Source: an uncultured Clostridium sp.
GTDB taxonomy: Bacteria; Bacillota; Clostridia; Clostridiales; Clostridiaceae
Length of the DNA: 64,000 bases
Direction of reading: 5' to 3'
NCBI GenBank assembly: GCA_900547475.1
Contig: URGW01000007.1
Location: 1-64,000 of the forward strand
The notes under the pieces were generated by a model. That model did no database searches. It was not told the origin of the DNA and worked only from the letters and a program-made list of their open reading frames with translations. The translations under genes and the position numbers were made by a program. Shown one piece after another: positions 9,263 to 17,974 of this stretch (positions are counted from its first letter, which is position 1; each line of letters opens with the position of its first letter).

Positions 9263-10945
9263 ATGTTATTAACAGGAGCTGAAATTCTTATTAAATCTTT
9301 ATTAGATGAGGGTGTTGATACTGTTTTTGGATATCCTGGAGGTGCAGTATTAAATATTTATGATTATTTATACAAATATAAAGATAAAATAAAACATTAT
9401 TTATCCTGTCATGAACAAAATGCAGCTCATGCAGCAGATGGATATGCAAGAGCTACTGGAAAAGTGGGTGTTTGTATAGCTACATCAGGTCCAGGTGCAA
9501 CTAATCTTGTTACAGGAATAGCAACTGCGTATATGGATTCTATACCTTTAGTTGCTATAACAGGAAATGTATCTAAAGATTTGCTTGGTAAAGATAGTTT
9601 TCAAGAGGTTGATATAACAGGTATAACTATGCCAATAACAAAGCATAATTTTATAGTTAAGGATATTAATAATTTACAAGAAACAATTAGGAAAGCATTT
9701 TATATTGCTAGGGAAGGAAGACCAGGGCCAGTTCTAATAGATATACCAAAAGATATAACAGCTGATAAAACAGAGTATAAGGAATTAAAAACATTAGAGG
9801 TTGTACCTAAAAGCAAGCATGTAACAGAAGGAGTTTTGGCAGAAGTTTCAAAATATATAAATGAATCTTCTAAACCACTTATTTATGCTGGAGGTGGAGT
9901 TATTAATGCTAATGCTACAGAGGAATTAATTAATTTTGCTGAAAAATTAAATGCACCAGTAGCAACAACTTTAATGTGTAGAGGAGCAATACCATCTGAA
10001 CATAGATTAAACACAGGTATGATAGGAATGCATGGAAGTAATGCATCTAATATTTTAGCTACAAAATGTGATTTGATAATTGCATTGGGAGCAAGGTTTA
10101 GTGATAGAGTAATAAGTGATAGAGAATTTATTAATAATGCTAAAGTTATACAAATAGATGTTGATCCAGCAGAAGTAAATAAAAATGTAAAAGTTGACTC
10201 ATTTATTATAGGCGATATAAAAATTGTACTACAGAAATTAATACCTTTATTAAATGAGAAGAAAAATAAAGAATGGTTAAATACTATAGAGGAACTGAAA
10301 CTTTTAGCATTAACTAAGAGTAATAGGGATGATGGAGAAGAATTAACTCCAAAATTCTTATTTGAAACGCTCAGTGATATGGACAATGGTGATTTTATTA
10401 TAGCAACGGAAGTCGGACAACATCAAATGTGGACAGCTCAATATTTTAACTTTAAAACTCCAAGAACATTAATATCATCAGGAGGTCTTGGTACAATGGG
10501 ATTTGGATTAGGAGCAGCTATAGGAGCTAAGGTTGCTAATCCAGATAAAACTGTATTTAATATTGCTGGAGATGGAAGTTTTGGAATGAATTGTAATGAG
10601 TTTGCCACAGCAGTTAAATATAATATTCCAATTAAAGTTATTGTAATGAATAACAATGCTTTAGGAATGGTTAGACAATGGCAAAGTCTTTTCTATGAAG
10701 CAAGATATTCTCAAACTACTTTAGATAGAGCAACTGATTTTGTTAAACTTGCAGAAGCTTTTGGTGGGGTTGGATTTAGAGTTGAAAATAGAGAAGAGTT
10801 AGAAAATGTATTAAATGAAGCATTAGCTATAGATAAACCTGTAATTATTGATTACATGATAGATAGCGATAAAAAGGTATTTCCTATGGTTGCACCTGGT
10901 GCACCAATTCATCAAATAATAAATGAAGAAGACTTAGAATGTTAA
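9263..10945 (+). CDS. ilvB: Acetolactate synthase large (catalytic) subunit
   Basis: ThDP-dependent condensation of two pyruvates, or pyruvate and 2-oxobutyrate, at the branch point of valine/leucine/isoleucine synthesis. The 560 residues match the biosynthetic acetohydroxyacid synthase. Motifs: the FGYPGG N-terminus, the catalytic glutamate in SCHEQNAAHAADGYAR, and the ThDP/Mg site GDGSFGMNCNE followed by NNNALGM. The start follows AAGGGGGGGTTAGTTAA. Its regulatory partner ilvN is the first gene of the same operon. Confidence 0.96.
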   Translation: MLLTGAEILIKSLLDEGVDTVFGYPGGAVLNIYDYLYKYKDKIKHYLSCHEQNAAHAADGYARATGKVGVCIATSGPGATNLVTGIATAYMDSIPLVAITGNVSKDLLGKDSFQEVDITGITMPITKHNFIVKDINNLQETIRKAFYIAREGRPGPVLIDIPKDITADKTEYKELKTLEVVPKSKHVTEGVLAEVSKYINESSKPLIYAGGGVINANATEELINFAEKLNAPVATTLMCRGAIPSEHRLNTGMIGMHGSNASNILATKCDLIIALGARFSDRVISDREFINNAKVIQIDVDPAEVNKNVKVDSFIIGDIKIVLQKLIPLLNEKKNKEWLNTIEELKLLALTKSNRDDGEELTPKFLFETLSDMDNGDFIIATEVGQHQMWTAQYFNFKTPRTLISSGGLGTMGFGLGAAIGAKVANPDKTVFNIAGDGSFGMNCNEFATAVKYNIPIKVIVMNNNALGMVRQWQSLFYEARYSQTTLDRATDFVKLAEAFGGVGFRVENREELENVLNEALAIDKPVIIDYMIDSDKKVFPMVAPGAPIHQIINEEDLEC

Positions 10946-11019
10946 TCTAAATTTCTATCATAGATATAATGGTAGCAAATTTTATAAATAAAAATAATAA
11001 ATAAATCGGGGGTATAAAG

Positions 11020-12024
11020 ATGGCAAAAATGTTTTATGAAAAGGACACAAATTTAGATTTATTAAAAGGAAAGAAAGTTGCAGTAATTGGTTATGGTAGT
11101 CAAGGACATGCACATGCATTAAATCTTCATGAAAGTGGAGTTGATGTGGTAGTAGGATTATATGAAGGAAGTAAATCTTGGGATAGAGTTAAAGAAGCTG
11201 GGTTAGAGGTAGCAACAGTTGCTAATGCTGTAAGGAGCGCTGATGTTGTAATGATGCTTGTACCAGATGAAAAGCAAGCTAAGTTATATAAAGAAGAAGT
11301 TGCACAAAACTTAGAAGCTGGAAATGCTTTAGTATTTGCTCATGGATTTAATATTCATTATGGACAAATAGTTCCACCGGCAGATGTTGATGTATTTATG
11401 GTCGCACCAAAGGGGCCAGGACATATGGTAAGAAGAACTTATACTGAAGGTTCAGGAGTTCCTTGTTTAATAGCTGTTCATCAAGATGCAACAGGACAGG
11501 CTAGAGAATTAGCATTAGCTTATTCGAATGGTATTGGTGGAGCAAGAGCTGGAGTTTTAGAAACTACATTTAAAGATGAAACTGAAACAGACTTATTTGG
11601 GGAGCAAGCAGTTCTTTGTGGGGGATGTACAGCATTAATAAAAGCTGGATTTGAAACTTTAGTTGAAGCAGGATATGCTCCAGAAAATGCTTACTTTGAA
11701 TGCTTACATGAAATGAAGCTTATTGTTGATTTAATGTATCAAGGTGGAATGGCTGCTATGAGATATTCTATTTCTGATACCGCTGAATATGGGGATTATA
11801 TGGTTGGTAATAGAATTGTTACTGATGAAACTAAGAAAGAAATGAAGAAAGTATTAACAGAAATTCAAGATGGTACTTTCGCTAGAAATTGGTTAATGGA
11901 AAACCAAGTTGGTAGACCACAATTTAATGCTATGAGAAGAATGGAAGTGGAACATCCAATTGAAAAAGTTGGTAAAGAGTTAAGAGAAATGATGTCTTGG
12001 ATTGATACTAAAAAATTAGACTAG
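11020..12024 (+). CDS. ilvC: Ketol-acid reductoisomerase (NADP+ type motif region)
   Basis: Converts acetolactate or acetohydroxybutyrate to the dihydroxy acids with Mg2+ and NAD(P)H. The 334 residues correspond to class I enzymes. The N-terminal Rossmann motif is GYGSQGHAHALNLHESG. The metal-binding region DLFGEQAVLCGG and the C-terminal CLHEMKLIVDLMYQGG knot are intact. The start follows ATCGGGGGTATAAAG. This is the last gene of the operon; a hairpin terminator follows. Confidence 0.97.
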   Translation: MAKMFYEKDTNLDLLKGKKVAVIGYGSQGHAHALNLHESGVDVVVGLYEGSKSWDRVKEAGLEVATVANAVRSADVVMMLVPDEKQAKLYKEEVAQNLEAGNALVFAHGFNIHYGQIVPPADVDVFMVAPKGPGHMVRRTYTEGSGVPCLIAVHQDATGQARELALAYSNGIGGARAGVLETTFKDETETDLFGEQAVLCGGCTALIKAGFETLVEAGYAPENAYFECLHEMKLIVDLMYQGGMAAMRYSISDTAEYGDYMVGNRIVTDETKKEMKKVLTEIQDGTFARNWLMENQVGRPQFNAMRRMEVEHPIEKVGKELREMMSWIDTKKLD

Positions 12025-12046
12025 TAAATTAAGTTTATAAATTTTA

Positions 12047-12098
12047 AGGGGCTATATCAGAGTGAATTAATAAATTCTTTCTGAATAAGGCCTCTTTT
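12047..12098 (+). terminator. Terminator after the ilv-leu operon
   Basis: AGGGGC with GCCTCT (with G-U pairs) and TCAGA with TCTGA form a two-part stem, followed by TTTT. It matches the end of the operon. Confidence 0.6.
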
Positions 12099-12201
12099 GT
12101 ATTATTTTACAAATTATTATAAATAAGGTTTATAATAATGTTAATTAATGGTAAAATATTAAGTGTATAATTTTAAAATATAAAATTAGGGAGAAGGGTA
12201 T

Positions 12202-13125
12202 ATGGAGTTAAAAGTTAAGGTAGACAATAAAAAGGTATTTAATAGAATTGGACTTGCTGCTTTTGTTACAATGATTTTAGTAAATGTAATTCAAATAACG
12301 TTTTTTGGGATTATTGGAGCAATTAATCAGGAGTTATTATCAGCTACATGGATAAGTTATGCATCAATTGCAATTAGTTTTTATTTAATAGGATTTCCTG
12401 TATTTTATTTTATGATTAAAAACTTACCTGAAGAAGAAAAAAGGGAAAGCAGAACACTTGGAGTTTTGGAAATTATAAAAATATGTGTTATGTCTTACAG
12501 TGTAGTATATATAGTTAACCTTTTAACTAATCTTCTTATGATGTTGATAGCGGTATTTAAAGGTAGTGAAGTTACAAATCCGTTAGTAAATATGCTTGAA
12601 GGAAGCAATTGGATATGGTCATTAATTTTTGCAGGTATATTATCGCCTATAATTGAAGAAATGATGTTTAGAGGTTTAATGCTTAATAAGTTAAGAAGAT
12701 ATGGGGATAAAGTTACAATAATAACAACTGCAGTTCTATTTGGATTATTTCATGGGAATTTCTCGCAATTTTTCTATGCAGTAGCATTAGGTATGATTTT
12801 TGCGTATGTTACATTAAAAACAGGAACTATAAAATATTCAATAATACTTCATATAGTTGTAAATATAATGGGAAGTGTTATTTTACCATTACTTATTGGT
12901 GATGGTAGTAATTTAGTAGCTGTTGGATGTGTAGGACTTGTATTATTAGCAATAGTAATAGTAGGTTTAGTACTTCTAATAAAAAATAGAAAAAATATAT
13001 CTCTATTAGATGGTGAAATTAAAATAGAAAAAGGAGCTGAATTTAAAACTATTTGGATTAATGTAGGAATGATATTATATGTAGCAATTTGTTTGTTTTC
13101 TATGGTATCTATATTGTTTATATAA
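12202..13125 (+). CDS. CPBP family intramembrane metalloprotease
   Basis: A 307-residue membrane protein of the CAAX-protease/bacteriocin-processing (CPBP, Abi) family. The hallmark catalytic motifs are EEMMFRG (residues about 153-159), FHGNFSQFFYA and LHIVVN further on, surrounded by about seven or eight hydrophobic segments. An additional pair of membrane spans is seen at the C-terminus. Family members cleave peptides or prenylated proteins in the membrane; the substrate here is not deducible. The start follows AGGGAGAAGGG. It stands alone between two terminators. Confidence 0.88.
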   Translation: MELKVKVDNKKVFNRIGLAAFVTMILVNVIQITFFGIIGAINQELLSATWISYASIAISFYLIGFPVFYFMIKNLPEEEKRESRTLGVLEIIKICVMSYSVVYIVNLLTNLLMMLIAVFKGSEVTNPLVNMLEGSNWIWSLIFAGILSPIIEEMMFRGLMLNKLRRYGDKVTIITTAVLFGLFHGNFSQFFYAVALGMIFAYVTLKTGTIKYSIILHIVVNIMGSVILPLLIGDGSNLVAVGCVGLVLLAIVIVGLVLLIKNRKNISLLDGEIKIEKGAEFKTIWINVGMILYVAICLFSMVSILFI

Positions 13126-13160
13126 AAGGTGTTAAGTACTTAAAAAATAAATTTTAAAAA

Positions 13161-13202
13161 TAATAAAGGGGATATCTAAAAATATAGGATATTCCCTTTA
13201 TT
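13161..13202. terminator. Strong hairpin terminator after the CPBP gene
   Basis: AATAAAGGGGATATC pairs with GGATATTCCCTTTATT around a short loop. Confidence 0.75.
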
Positions 13203-13299
13203 ATATATATGATAGCTATATAAAAAGAGGCTAATATTAAAAAAACACGAACATTAATCTGGGAAAATAGTGATATTTATAAAAAATTGCTAAAAAATA

Positions 13300-13328
13300 T
13301 GGACAAACATTCGTATTTATATTAATAT
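13300..13328 (+). promoter_or_regulatory. Putative promoter of purine permease leader with a PurR-like box
   Basis: TGGACA (13300-13305), 17-bp spacer, TAATAT (13323-13328). The spacer holds AACATTCGT, similar to the element between the -35 and -10 of the xpt promoter at 54.16 kb. An upstream CACGAACATTA (13246-13256) is identical to the complement of 54158-54168. The promoter is an inference from position. Confidence 0.4.
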
Positions 13329-13357
13329 TATTCATATAATTAAAAAGTAATCGCGTT

Positions 13358-13426
13358 TATCGTATAAAGTTGGTAATAGGGTCCAACAGTATCTACCAAA
13401 TCACCTTAAATGATTTGACTACGATA
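13358..13426 (+). promoter_or_regulatory. Purine riboswitch aptamer, guanine class
   Basis: P1 TATCGTA/TACGATA encloses P2 (GTTGG/CCAAC) and P3 (CAAATCA/TGATTTG). The specificity base preceding P1 is C (GACTACG), which indicates guanine or hypoxanthine rather than adenine. The J2/3 strand reads GTATCTACC where GTTTCTACC is usual. No classical terminator is evident downstream; ATACGAT at about 13517-13523 is complementary to the P1 5' strand and might be part of the expression platform. Confidence 0.9.
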
Positions 13427-13553
13427 TTTCTTATATAAGAATATATCTTAAAAAATTAGTATAAATTTTGCAAATCAATCACAGTTTAAATACATATCCT
13501 CGACATGCGATAAATGATACGATTATAAAATAAAATGCATGGAGGAGCAACAT

Positions 13554-14861
13554 ATGATGAACTTCATATCTAATTACTTTAATTTTCAAGAAAAAAAGAC
13601 AAGCTTAAAGACGGAAACAATAGCAGGTATAACAACATTTTTAACAATGGCATATGCATTATTTTTAATTCCTAGTGTTTTAGCAGAAGCAGGGATGCCA
13701 GAAAAAAGTGTCTTTGTTGCAACAGCATTGTCTGCAGCAGTTGGTACATTGATAATGGGTATATTTGCAAAGTTTCCAATGGGATTAGCACCAGGAGTAG
13801 GATTAAATGCCTTCTTTGCATATAGTGTATGCATAGGAATGGACATCCCTTGGCAAACAGCATTATCAGGGGTACTTGCATCAGGTGTAATATTCTTAAT
13901 AATATCAGCAACAGGATTAAGAGAATTAATTATTAAAGCAATACCGACAAATTTAAAATTAGCGGTAAGTGCAGGAATCGGATTATTTATAGCTTTTATT
14001 GGTTTAAAAAATGCAGGAATAGTTGTAGCAAACGAAGCAACGTTTGTAGGGCTTGGAGATTTAACAAATCCCACAGTATTACTTTCAATATTTGGGCTTA
14101 TTGTAATAGCAATATTAATGGTTAGAGGATCTAATATAGCAATATTTATTGGAATGGCTGTAACTGTAGTTGTTGGTATGATATTTGGATTAATAGATAT
14201 TCCAACTTCAATAATATCAATGCCACCATCAATGGCACCTACATTTGGAGTGGCAATTCAAAACATAGGAAATATATTTAATCCACAAATGATATTAGTT
14301 GTTTTTACTTTCTTATTTATGGATTTCTTTGATACAGCAGGTACATTAGTTGCAGTTGGTTCAAAGATTGGATTACTTAAAAAAGATGGGTCAGTTGAAA
14401 ATGGATCTAAGGCATTACTTGCAGATTCAGCTGCTACTTGTATAGGAGCAATATTTGGAACTACTAATACTACTGCTTATGTTGAATCATTATCAGGAGT
14501 AGCAATAGGTGCAAGAACAGGATTTTCAAGTGTTGTAGTAGGAATATTATTTTTAATTTCATTATTCTTCTCACCGCTACTTACAGTAATTACTTCAGCA
14601 GTAACTGCACCAGCCCTTATTTTAGTTGGATCATTAATGTGTAGTAATCTTAAGGAAATTGAATGGGAAAAACCAGAAGTTGCAATTTCATCATTTTTCA
14701 CTGTAATATTAATGCCTTTAACTTATAGCATTGGGGAAGGGATTGCATTCGGGTTCTTATCATATGTAGTTCTTATGATATTTAAAGGAAAAGCTAAAAA
14801 AATACATCCAGTTATGTATGTTTTAGCAGTATTATTTATAATATATTTTGCAGTAAGATAA
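13554..14861 (+). CDS. NCS2 family purine permease (guanine/hypoxanthine type)
   Basis: A 435-residue transporter of the NCS2 family, AzgA/PbuG branch, expected to import guanine and hypoxanthine with protons. It has a dozen or more hydrophobic segments; typical motifs are TETIAGITTFLTMAYALFLIP near the N-terminus, GLAPGVGLNAFFAYS and FMDFFDTAGTLVAVG. ATG 13539 lies inside the GGAGG (13541-13545), so ATG 13554 is taken as the start. The guanine riboswitch in the leader supports the substrate. Confidence 0.9.
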   Translation: MMNFISNYFNFQEKKTSLKTETIAGITTFLTMAYALFLIPSVLAEAGMPEKSVFVATALSAAVGTLIMGIFAKFPMGLAPGVGLNAFFAYSVCIGMDIPWQTALSGVLASGVIFLIISATGLRELIIKAIPTNLKLAVSAGIGLFIAFIGLKNAGIVVANEATFVGLGDLTNPTVLLSIFGLIVIAILMVRGSNIAIFIGMAVTVVVGMIFGLIDIPTSIISMPPSMAPTFGVAIQNIGNIFNPQMILVVFTFLFMDFFDTAGTLVAVGSKIGLLKKDGSVENGSKALLADSAATCIGAIFGTTNTTAYVESLSGVAIGARTGFSSVVVGILFLISLFFSPLLTVITSAVTAPALILVGSLMCSNLKEIEWEKPEVAISSFFTVILMPLTYSIGEGIAFGFLSYVVLMIFKGKAKKIHPVMYVLAVLFIIYFAVR

Positions 14862-14883
14862 TAAAGAAATAAATTGATTTTTA

Positions 14884-14938
14884 ATAAATATAAGTGGAAT
14901 TATTTTTAATATAATTTCATTTATATTTATTTTTTTAT
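14884..14938 (+). terminator. Terminator after the purine permease
   Basis: AATAAATATAAGTGGAATTAT pairs with ATAATTTCATTTATATTTATT and ends in a T-run. Confidence 0.85.
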
Positions 14939-15008
14939 ATGACATATTTAGAGATAGAATATTTTAGTTATAATAAAGATTAATAATTAAGTGAAATAGC
15001 ATAAACAC

Positions 15009-15037
15009 TTTACAATAATAATTTGAATCTGTATAAT
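15009..15037 (+). promoter_or_regulatory. Promoter of gltX
   Basis: TTTACA (15009-15014), 17-bp spacer, TATAAT (15032-15037), directly upstream of the T-box leader. Confidence 0.7.
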
Positions 15038-15049
15038 TAATTTATAATT

Positions 15050-15275
15050 TGTTAAAAATAATTATAAAAATTGCGCTGAAGAGGAGCAGTAAATAGAATT
15101 TTAAATTAAAGCGATTTAGGGATGGTGTAAGCCTAAAATTTGAATCTATTGAAGGAAACCTTGGAGCAATAAAACTAAATAAGTATTTGAGTGGATTAAG
15201 TTTAATTAATCAATTTAGGTGGTAACGCGGAATATAAGTTTTCGTCCTAATAATATTTAGGATGGAAACTTTTTT
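15050..15275 (+). promoter_or_regulatory. T-box leader of gltX, Glu specifier (GAA)
   Basis: Typical stem I features are GCTGAAGAGGAGCAGTAAAT at the start and AGCGATTTAGGGATGGTG. The specifier is read as GAA (15155-15157) followed by ACC, in the same register as the other T-boxes here. The antiterminator box is GGTGGTAACGCGG (AAC instead of ACC). The terminator AGTTTTCGTCCTAA/TTAGGATGGAAACT with T6 spans 15236-15275. Specific for tRNA-Glu, in agreement with the gene. Confidence 0.88.
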
Positions 15276-15285
15276 ATTTGGATAT

Positions 15286-15319
15286 AAATGGGTGTGCCTC
15301 CGGGGAACAGCCATTTTTT
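15286..15319 (+). other. Second hairpin with T-run between T-box terminator and gltX
   Basis: AAATGG and CCATTTTTT pair around TGT...ACA and a GC-rich CCTCCGGGG loop. It lies between the T-box terminator and the gltX ribosome binding site, so it could act as a second attenuator or a translation-affecting structure. Function inferred only from shape. Confidence 0.45.
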
Positions 15320-15346
15320 AACAATATATATAAAGGAGAATTAAAT

Positions 15347-17008
15347 ATGGCATTTGAAAAGTTAGCTGAAATAATATTTCCTAATGTTGAACATGATAGA
15401 GAATATTATATAGCAAAATACCCAAAAAGAAACTTAAAGGAAGGTGCTAGAGTAACTAGATATGCACCATCACCAACAGGATTCCAACATATAGGTGGAG
15501 TTTTTGCTGCATTAATCAATGAAAGGTTAGCAAGTCAAAGCGAAGGGGTTTTCTATTTAAGAATAGAAGATACAGACCAAAAAAGAGAAGTTGAAGGTGC
15601 TATTGAAGACACAATTGCAACTATGCACAACTTTGGAATGGACTTTAGTGAAGGAATGACTGGTCAAGAAACTTCAAAAGGTGAATACGGTCCATACAGA
15701 CAAAGTGAAAGAGCTGAAATTTACAGAACTTTTGCTAAGGATTTATTATTAAAAGGTTTAGCATATCCAGATTTCTGTACTCCAGAAGAGTTAGCAGCAT
15801 TAAGAGAAGAACAAATTGCTAATAAAATAACTCCAGGATACTATGGAGAATATGCTAAATATAGAAATATTACTGAAGAGGAAGCTATTCAAAGAATAAA
15901 CAATGGTGAAGCTTATATCTTAAGATTAAAATCACCTGGAAATCCTGAAACTAGAGTAGAATTCCATGATTTAATAAAAGGAGATATATCTTTCCCAGAA
16001 AATAATCAAGATGTAGTTTTAATAAAAGGTGATGGACTTCCAACATATCACTTTGCACATGCAATAGATGATTATCTAATGAGAACTACAGATGTAATAA
16101 GAGGAGAAGAATGGTTATCATCACTTCCAATCCACGTTCAATTATTTGAAGTATTAGGATTTGAAAGACCAAACTATGCTCATATTCCAACAATAATGAA
16201 ACAAGAAGGTGGATCTAAGAGAAAGCTTTCTAAGAGAAAAGATGCTGAAGCAGCTGTTTCTTACTATAATGAAGTTGGATATCCAGTAGTATGTGTTATT
16301 GAATACTTATTAAACATAGTAAACTCAAGCTATGAAGAGTGGAGAGCAGAAAATCCAACTGCTGATTATCATGAATTCCATGTTGCTTTAGAAAAAATGA
16401 GTAAGAGTGGAGCGTTATTTGATTTAGTTAAGCTAAATGACGTTTCTAAAGATGTTATAGCTAGAATGCCAGCAGATAAAGTATATGAACAATATACTGC
16501 ATGGGCTAATCAATATGATGAAGAAATGTATAACTTAGTAACTTCAAATGAAGCTATGTCTAGAGAAATATTTAATATAGACAAAGAAGGACCAAAGCCA
16601 AGAAAAGACTTTGCTAAATGGGATGAAGTTAAGGATAAAATATTCTATTTCTTTGATGAGTTATTCTATAATGAAACTGCTGAACAAGTAGAATTGCCAA
16701 AAACTTTATCTTTAGAAAATGCTAAAGCTATAATTGAAGAATATGCTAAGAAATTTACTTTTAATATAGGAAGTCAAGAAAACTGGTTTGAAGAATTAAA
16801 AGTAATTGGAGCAGAACTAGGATATTGTGCAAATAGAAAAGAGTTCAAGGCTAATCCAGAGGCATATAAGGGTATGATTTCTGATGTTGCAGGAGCTGTA
16901 AGAAGTGCATTATCACATAGAACAAACACTCCAGATCTTTATACTATAATGCAAATTATGGGTGAGGAAAGAGTTAGAGAAAGATTTAATAAGTTTTTAA
17001 GCTTATAA
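15347..17008 (+). CDS. gltX: Glutamate--tRNA ligase
   Basis: Charges tRNA-Glu. From ATG 15347 it is 553 residues, longer than the roughly 485 of many bacterial GltX but seen in clostridia. Class I signatures: YAPSPTGFQHIGG (HIGH variant) and KRKLSKRK (KMSKS variant), with RIEDTDQKREV between. The in-frame start at 15278 lacks a ribosome binding site, while AAAGGAGA precedes ATG 15347. A T-box regulates it. A dedicated glnS lies 1.2 kb away in the opposite direction, so this GltX is likely discriminating. Confidence 0.95.
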   Translation: MAFEKLAEIIFPNVEHDREYYIAKYPKRNLKEGARVTRYAPSPTGFQHIGGVFAALINERLASQSEGVFYLRIEDTDQKREVEGAIEDTIATMHNFGMDFSEGMTGQETSKGEYGPYRQSERAEIYRTFAKDLLLKGLAYPDFCTPEELAALREEQIANKITPGYYGEYAKYRNITEEEAIQRINNGEAYILRLKSPGNPETRVEFHDLIKGDISFPENNQDVVLIKGDGLPTYHFAHAIDDYLMRTTDVIRGEEWLSSLPIHVQLFEVLGFERPNYAHIPTIMKQEGGSKRKLSKRKDAEAAVSYYNEVGYPVVCVIEYLLNIVNSSYEEWRAENPTADYHEFHVALEKMSKSGALFDLVKLNDVSKDVIARMPADKVYEQYTAWANQYDEEMYNLVTSNEAMSREIFNIDKEGPKPRKDFAKWDEVKDKIFYFFDELFYNETAEQVELPKTLSLENAKAIIEEYAKKFTFNIGSQENWFEELKVIGAELGYCANRKEFKANPEAYKGMISDVAGAVRSALSHRTNTPDLYTIMQIMGEERVRERFNKFLSL

Positions 17009-17013
17009 TATAA

Positions 17014-17046
17014 AAGTGCTGTGTTATATTTAATGCAGCATTTTTT
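17014..17046 (+). terminator. Terminator after gltX
   Basis: GTGCTG pairs with CAGCAT (one G-U) around an AT-rich loop, followed by T6. Confidence 0.75.
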
Positions 17047-17153
17047 AATAAATTTTATTTCCCACAGTTAAACTTAAGGTGAATATATTACCATGTATTA
17101 TATAATTCAAAATTCATAAAATAATACCGAAAAATATAATTGGAGGTAATATT

Positions 17154-17399
17154 ATGAACAATAATTCTAATATGAATCAACCAAACCAAACCAATTCAGC
17201 TATGAGTAATAATGTACAACAAGGTATGAGTAATAGTGCTCAAAGCATGAACAGCAATGCACAACAACAAAGCAATATGCAAAATAGTTACAATAATCAA
17301 AATACTATGCAAAATGGAATGAGTAGTGCTCAAATTGATGCAAATATTGAAGCATATAAAAAGGCTCAACAAAATTCAAATCAAAATTCTATGCAATAA
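17154..17399 (+). CDS. Small Asn/Gln/Ser/Met-rich protein of unknown function
   Basis: I do not recognise this 81-residue protein. It is low-complexity, dominated by N, Q, S and M with quasi-repeats such as SNNVQQGMSNSAQSMNS, and ends with a more ordinary helix (AQIDANIEAYKKAQQ). It has no Cys, no signal peptide and no membrane segment. A good TTGGAGGTAATATT ribosome binding site and a strong terminator show it is a real, single-gene unit. Composition recalls gamma-type small spore proteins, but I see no homologous repeat, so that is only a comparison. Confidence 0.7.
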   Translation: MNNNSNMNQPNQTNSAMSNNVQQGMSNSAQSMNSNAQQQSNMQNSYNNQNTMQNGMSSAQIDANIEAYKKAQQNSNQNSMQ

Positions 17400-17410
17400 A
17401 ATATTTGAAT

Positions 17411-17450
17411 AATAAAACTCTTTATCAAAGATAGGGAGTTTTATTTTTTT
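17411..17450 (+). terminator. Terminator after the Asn/Gln-rich gene
   Basis: AATAAAACTC pairs with GAGTTTTATT and is followed by a T-run. Confidence 0.85.
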
Positions 17451-17568
17451 ATATTATTATTATATATGCTAAATTTAATTTATAATGGAGAAAAAAATAA
17501 ACTAGATTATATTATAGAAAAAATATGAGATGATTTCTAACAACAACAATTAATACAAGGTATCAAAG

Positions 17569-17597
17569 CGATAATAATGTACAAACTATTATTGTAG
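17569..17597 (+). repeat. Hairpin with ACAAACTA loop, copy 1
   Basis: ATAATA and TATTAT flank a loop containing ACAAACTA; ACAAACTATTATTG (17581-17594) recurs with one change as copy 2 at 17931. It lies about 70 bases before the Cys-rich gene start. A regulatory role is only a guess. Confidence 0.4.
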
Positions 17598-17667
17598 CGG
17601 TGGTAGAACTAAGTATAGGCTTGGCTGTATCAGGGCTAAATTTAATTAGACATTGGAGGTAAATGTT

Positions 17668-17868
17668 ATGAGTAAACATTCAAACTGTGGATGTCATAAT
17701 GAAGAAAGTAATTGTAAATCAAGCTGTGGATGTGGATGCAATAGTGGGGCACCAAAATCAGCAATAAATAATCAATGGGCATCACCTGCAAGTGTAAAAT
17801 CAACTACTACTGACAAATGTAAATATGAGAAAAAAGAAAAAACTGCAACAAATAACCAATGGGCTTAG
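17668..17868 (+). CDS. Small Cys-rich protein with NNQWA repeats, unknown
   Basis: A 66-residue protein I do not recognise. The first third is Cys-rich (CGCH...C...CGCGC, seven Cys including a CGCGC core), suggesting metal binding. The rest carries two copies of NNQWA, one internal and one at the very C-terminus, joined by a Ser/Thr/Lys linker. The start ATG 17668 follows GGAGGT; the in-frame TTG at 17653 is inside that site. It could be metallothionein-like, a coat-type protein or a peptide precursor; none can be shown from sequence. Confidence 0.65.
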   Translation: MSKHSNCGCHNEESNCKSSCGCGCNSGAPKSAINNQWASPASVKSTTTDKCKYEKKEKTATNNQWA

Positions 17869-17918
17869 TCGAAAAGTATAAATTTTTAGAATTATAACAA
17901 TAATTTTTAGTATTAAAT

Positions 17919-17947
17919 CAATAATATAGCACAAACTAGTATTGATA
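17919..17947 (+). repeat. Hairpin with ACAAACTA loop, copy 2
   Basis: ATCAATA and TATTGAT form the stem; ACAAACTAGTATTG (17931-17944) differs from copy 1 by one base. It sits just upstream of the third small gene. Confidence 0.4.
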
Positions 17948-17974
17948 AGAGTGTTAGGAGGGAATACCAATGGG

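Noticed and set aside
13248..13313. A standard Bacillus-type PurBox pair (CGAA-N16/17-TTCG) before the permease
   Set aside because: The two arms are about 58 bases apart, so only single PurR-like half boxes are claimed.
17154..17399. Small acid-soluble spore protein (SspE-like)
   Set aside because: Composition is similar but the characteristic repeats are not present.
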